A DNA stretch of 64,000 nt from positions 123,843,342-123,907,341 of the forward strand of contig OZ024743.1 of NCBI GenBank assembly GCA_964016885.1, read 5' to 3'. The translations under genes and the position numbers were made by a program. Shown here piece after piece: positions 61,000 to 64,000 of this stretch. How positions within the stretch are numbered: the first letter of the stretch is position 1; the number at the start of each line of letters is the position of its first letter. This DNA comes from Eledone cirrhosa. Taxonomy: Eukaryota > Mollusca > Cephalopoda > Octopoda > Eledonidae. The notes beneath the pieces were generated by a model, which saw nothing but the letters and a program-made list of their open reading frames with translations, was not told the origin of the DNA and did not search any database.

Positions 61000-61205
61000 T
61001 GGTTTCTGATTTAGGCACAAGGTCAACAATTTTGGGGGAGAGGAAAGTCGATTAAATCGACCCCAGTGCATTACTGGTGCTTTATTTTATCGACCCTATA
61101 AGATGAAAGGCAAAGCTAACCGCGGCGAGATTTGAACTCACAATGTAAAGGGGCGTAACTCTATGCCTCACAGTATGTCCGACGCTCTACTGATTCTGCC
61201 AATCA
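61000..61205 (-). mobile_element. SINE, long-tail variant
   Basis: Contains 'ttttgggggagaggaaagtc', 'gattaaatcgacccc' between the tail and body. It lies head to tail with the preceding copy. Confidence 0.88.
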
Positions 61206-61324
61206 ACCATCCTAAAATTAAAATGATAAAAATAAAAATAAAAATAAAAATAACAATTGAAATAAACATAAAACCGAACATGTAAAGGTAGTGTGAAATA
61301 TACGAGATGTGAAATACACTTCTT

Positions 61325-61775
61325 CGCCCACTTATTCTTGGGAGGGTCGAGGAAGCAGAGTCCTCAAATAGGCCTTCTAGGGGTTCCTTTCAGAGCAACC
61401 GTCTCCAATTGATCTGGCTGAATCTCCAAGCTAGACCACCTGGGCTTGTGGATGCTATCCAATCATCTTACTCGGAGTCTACTTCTAGGACTCCTGCTGG
61501 TTGGCTTTGACCGTAAAATCAGTCCAGTGATTCTCTCCTTAGACATTAGTCAGTAGTATCAGAGTTGTGATCTCTTGATTCGGAGAAGTATTGGCTCTAC
61601 CTGGAGCATCTCCGAGCTACGGACCCTATCGAGTAACGTTACTTCAAAGACACTTTGGAGGAACCTCATTTCGGCCACTTGTATTCGCGATCGTATACTT
61701 TCAGTCATTACCTAACATTCATAACCATAGGTAAGGGTAGGGACGTACGCTAAATTGAAGATAGCGAGTTTTTTT
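61325..61775 (-). pseudogene. C-terminal remnant of another LINE (Rex1/L2-like)
   Basis: Minus-strand translation gives YVPTLTYGYEC, then (after a stop) VMTESIRSRIQVAEMRFLQS, LLDRVRSSEMLQVEPILLRI, KRSQL and PRSRLRVRWLDSIHK. It closely resembles the ORF end of fish-type Rex1/L2-like elements ('AEM-FLRRVAGV-LRDRVRSS'). Several stops; only the 3' end of the ORF remains. Confidence 0.65.
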
Positions 61776-62127
61776 TTTTTTACATCTATCTCCCTTCTTT
61801 TGATGACTAAGTACTGAAGTTGGCCCATTCCTGCACCAGCTCCTGCAATTCTTGTATCTAATTCAGCCTCCTTCCATCACTCATGGAATAAACTAAACTT
61901 TAAATAACAAAACAAGGTAGTAGTAGATAGTATGTGATTGAGATGTTAACAATACAAAGGAAAAAGGCCGGTAGTTAAATCAAACGAAAGAAATGACGTT
62001 TCCATTTGTTTCATTGCTGACATTATCTGCTGGTCACACCCCCTGGCAGAATGAGGCGGGATTTAAACTCAGAATGCACATAGCTGAATCAGTATCCCAT
62101 CTAACTCTTTCACAATTCCGCCAATCC

Positions 62128-62245
62128 ATCACCCCTGGTTGGTACTTTATTTATCGATCGCCCGAAAGACTGGAAGTGAATGTTGACCTCGGCGGAATTC
62201 GTACTCAGAGCACAATGAGCCAGAAGAAATACCAAAGTATTTAAT
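62128..62245 (-). mobile_element. second SINE family, fragment
   Basis: 'ggtactttatttatcgatcg', 'cccgaaagactggaag', 'gacctcggcggaattcgtac', 'cagaagaaatacc'. It shares the 'tactttattt-atcga' and 'cctcggcgg' cores but has a different head, so it is a related SINE family. A further fragment with 'gcgggatttaaactcagaat' precedes it at 62050-62110. Confidence 0.6.
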
Positions 62246-62410
62246 CGGACGTCATAACGTCACTACCAATTTGCCACCTTACAATGCAAGATAAATGATT
62301 ATATGATACATGAAGGGTAGTAAACGAAGAATGATACGCGATACATGGTAAATGGTAAAGCTTAAAATCTAGAAGTAAGAGTGAGGATAGGGTAAAGTAG
62401 CAAAAATAAT

Positions 62411-62594
62411 AATTGTTTCTACTTTTGGCACAAGACCAGCAATTACCCCAGTGTATTACTGGTGCTTTATTTTATCGACCCTGTAAGGATGAAAGGCAAA
62501 GTTAACCTCGGCGGGATTTGAACTCACAATGTAAAGGGGCGTAACTCTATGCTGCAAAGCATGGTGTCCGACACTCTACCGATACCGCCAATCC
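62411..62594 (-). mobile_element. SINE copy
   Basis: Complete copy from 'aattgtttctacttttggca' to 'ctctaccgataccgccaatc'. Confidence 0.92.
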
Positions 62595-62610
62595 ACCACC
62601 CTATCAAAAG

Positions 62611-62797
62611 TAATTGTTTCTACTTTTTTTGGCACAAGGCCAGCAATTATTCCAGTGCATTACTGGTGCTTTATTTTATCGATCCCGTAAGGATGAAATG
62701 CAAAGTTAACCTCGGCGGGATATGAACTCAAACCATAAAGGGCCGTAACTCTTTGCGGAAAAACATGGCGTCTGACACTCTATTGATACTGCCAATC
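62611..62797 (-). mobile_element. SINE copy
   Basis: Complete, in the same orientation and only ~16 bp from its neighbour; 'tactttttttggcacaaggc' at its start. Confidence 0.92.
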
Positions 62798-62800
62798 CTA

Positions 62801-63018
62801 ATAATGGTTTCTTATATAGGCTCAAGGCCAGCTACTTTTTTTTTGGGGGGGGGAGTCGATTAAATCGACTCCAGTGCGTGACTGGTACTTTATTTTCTCC
62901 ACCCCGTAAGGATGAAAGGCAAAGTTAACCTCGGCGGCATTTGAACTCAAATCATAAAGGGCCGAATCTCTATGCTGCAAAGCATGGCTTCCGACCCTCT
63001 ACCCATACTGTCAATCCT
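62801..63018 (-). mobile_element. SINE, long-tail variant
   Basis: 'tttttttttggggggggg', 'agtcgattaaatcgactcca', then the usual body and head. It abuts the previous copy. Confidence 0.9.
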
Positions 63019-63320
63019 AATAAGGTAAGAACAGCAGACAACCTAAAAGTTAACAATAGAAATGGAAGGAAAGCAAATGAGAGAAGTAAATCGTATGTAT
63101 GACAACGATGTAAATATCCCGGAGCTAATAATAGGATTATTAACCGAGGACTAACAAATAATGTATAAATAACATATAAATAATAAATAACATAAATAAA
63201 TCAATAATAAATATTAAATAATTCAAATGTTAAAGTATGAAAATTGTGCATGAATAAAAACATTATGAATAATCAAAAGTAAAAAATATATATATCATAA
63301 TAAATAAATAAATAACAATA

Positions 63321-63504
63321 ATTTTTCTACTTTTGGCACAAGGCCAGCAATTATACCAGTGCATTACTGGTATTTTATTTTATCGACTCCGTAAGAATGA
63401 AAAGCAAAGTTAACCTCCGCGGGATTTGAACTCAGAACGCAAAGGGCCGTAATTCTATGCTGGAAAGCATAGTGTCTGACCCTCTACCGATACTGCCAAT
63501 CCAC
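63321..63504 (-). mobile_element. SINE copy
   Basis: Complete copy from 'tttttctacttttggcacaa' to 'ctaccgatactgccaatcc'. Confidence 0.92.
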
Positions 63505-63534
63505 CGAAGATGAACATAGTGATGATAAGAATAA

Positions 63535-63732
63535 GGGTTACTACTATAGGCACAAGGTCAGCAATTTTAGGGGAGGGGAAAATCGATTGAATTGACTCTA
63601 GTGAATTACTGGTGCTTTATTTTATCGACCCCATAAGGATGAAAAGCAAAGCTAACATCGGCAAGATTTGAACTCAGAACGTAAAATGCCGTAAGTATAT
63701 TCTGCAAAGTATATAGTCTAACTCTTTATCGT
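63535..63732 (-). mobile_element. SINE, long-tail variant, diverged
   Basis: 'ggcacaaggtcagcaatttt', 'aggggaggggaaaatcgatt', body 'tttattttatcgaccccata'; the head is degraded ('tctaactctttatcg'). Confidence 0.85.
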
Positions 63733-63832
63733 ACGACGTTGAAGACACTACAAGGACGGAAAAACGTATTACTCTATCGCATAAACAGTGTCGAATTGCC
63801 TTTACTGGGTTTCTTTTTTCTTACTTAGAAAT

Positions 63833-64000
63833 GGCGGTGGATTGGCAGTATCGGTGGAGGGTCGGATGCTATGCTTTGCAGCATAGAGTTATGTCCCTTT
63901 GCGGTCTGAGTTCAAATCCCGCCGAGATTAACTTTGCTTTTCATCATTACCAGGTCGATAAAATAAAGCACCAGTAATGCACTGGGATAATTGTTGGCCT
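63833..64000 (+). mobile_element. SINE, cut by the window end
   Basis: 'ggcagtatcggtggagggtc', 'gagttcaaatcccgccgaga', body and 'ataattgttggcct' at the last base. Confidence 0.92.

Noticed and set aside
46539..63900. Candidate tRNA genes from box A/B-like sequences
   Set aside because: They belong to SINE copies; no cloverleaf with a proper acceptor stem or anticodon arm could be drawn.

Overview
The window looks like repeat-dense, probably intergenic or intronic DNA of a coleoid cephalopod, most likely an octopus. The pointers are about seventeen copies of a tRNA-derived SINE with the tail 'cacaaggccagcaatta' (recognised from memory as typical of octopod genomes), very long (TA)n, (CATA)n and (GATA)n arrays, and a mix of Tx1-like and R4-like non-LTR elements, Penelope-like elements, Helitrons and hAT/pogo-like MITEs. 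I found no convincing host gene. Almost every protein-coding signal belongs to a mobile element, and nearly all of these are broken.

Layout. 0-5.7 kb: microsatellites, a small foldback around a C2H2 zinc-finger scrap, and a dead hAT transposase fragment. 5.8-11.5 kb: near full-length Tx1-like LINE copy 1 (minus strand) with (GATA)n on both sides. 12.1-14.2 kb: 5'-truncated R4-like LINE (plus) embedded in (CATA)n. 15.1-22 kb: nested Helitrons, namely a ~1.2 kb non-autonomous copy abutting a decayed autonomous Rep/helicase element (minus). 23.6-29.4 kb: second, diverged Tx1-like LINE (minus), full length, bounded by a 21-bp target-site duplication. 29.6-33.2 kb: a giant inverted repeat with ~1 kb arms around a Penelope-like GIY-YIG endonuclease ORF. 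33-34.2 kb: complete non-autonomous Helitron whose 5' end lies inside the right arm. 36-37.2 kb: a minisatellite with a hAT-type MITE carrying an 8-bp duplication. 38.3-42.2 kb: two more large inverted repeats and a 5'-inverted Penelope-like element. 43.6-44.7 kb: two foldbacks. 46.5-58.7 kb: scattered plus-strand SINEs, a pogo-like MITE, three Helitron pieces, a minisatellite and a decayed third LINE copy. 59.5-64 kb: a dense SINE array (ten copies) among remnants of two other LINEs.

How it fits together. The LINEs are candidate sources of reverse transcriptase for the SINEs, but no shared 3' tail is visible. The SINE at 47,146 has an 18-bp duplication, as expected for target-primed reverse transcription. 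Microsatellites sit at the edges of several elements (GATA at LINE copy 1, CATA at the R4-like element, TA inside Helitron 5' ends).

The most unusual theme is inversion. All three Penelope-like loci are in inverted or foldback configurations, and several other foldbacks cluster between 29 and 45 kb. Family names rest on motif recognition from memory, since no database search was possible. Boundaries are best supported where a target-site duplication or a matching terminus is visible (36,669; 47,146; 49,115; 53,259; 32,931; 23,582).
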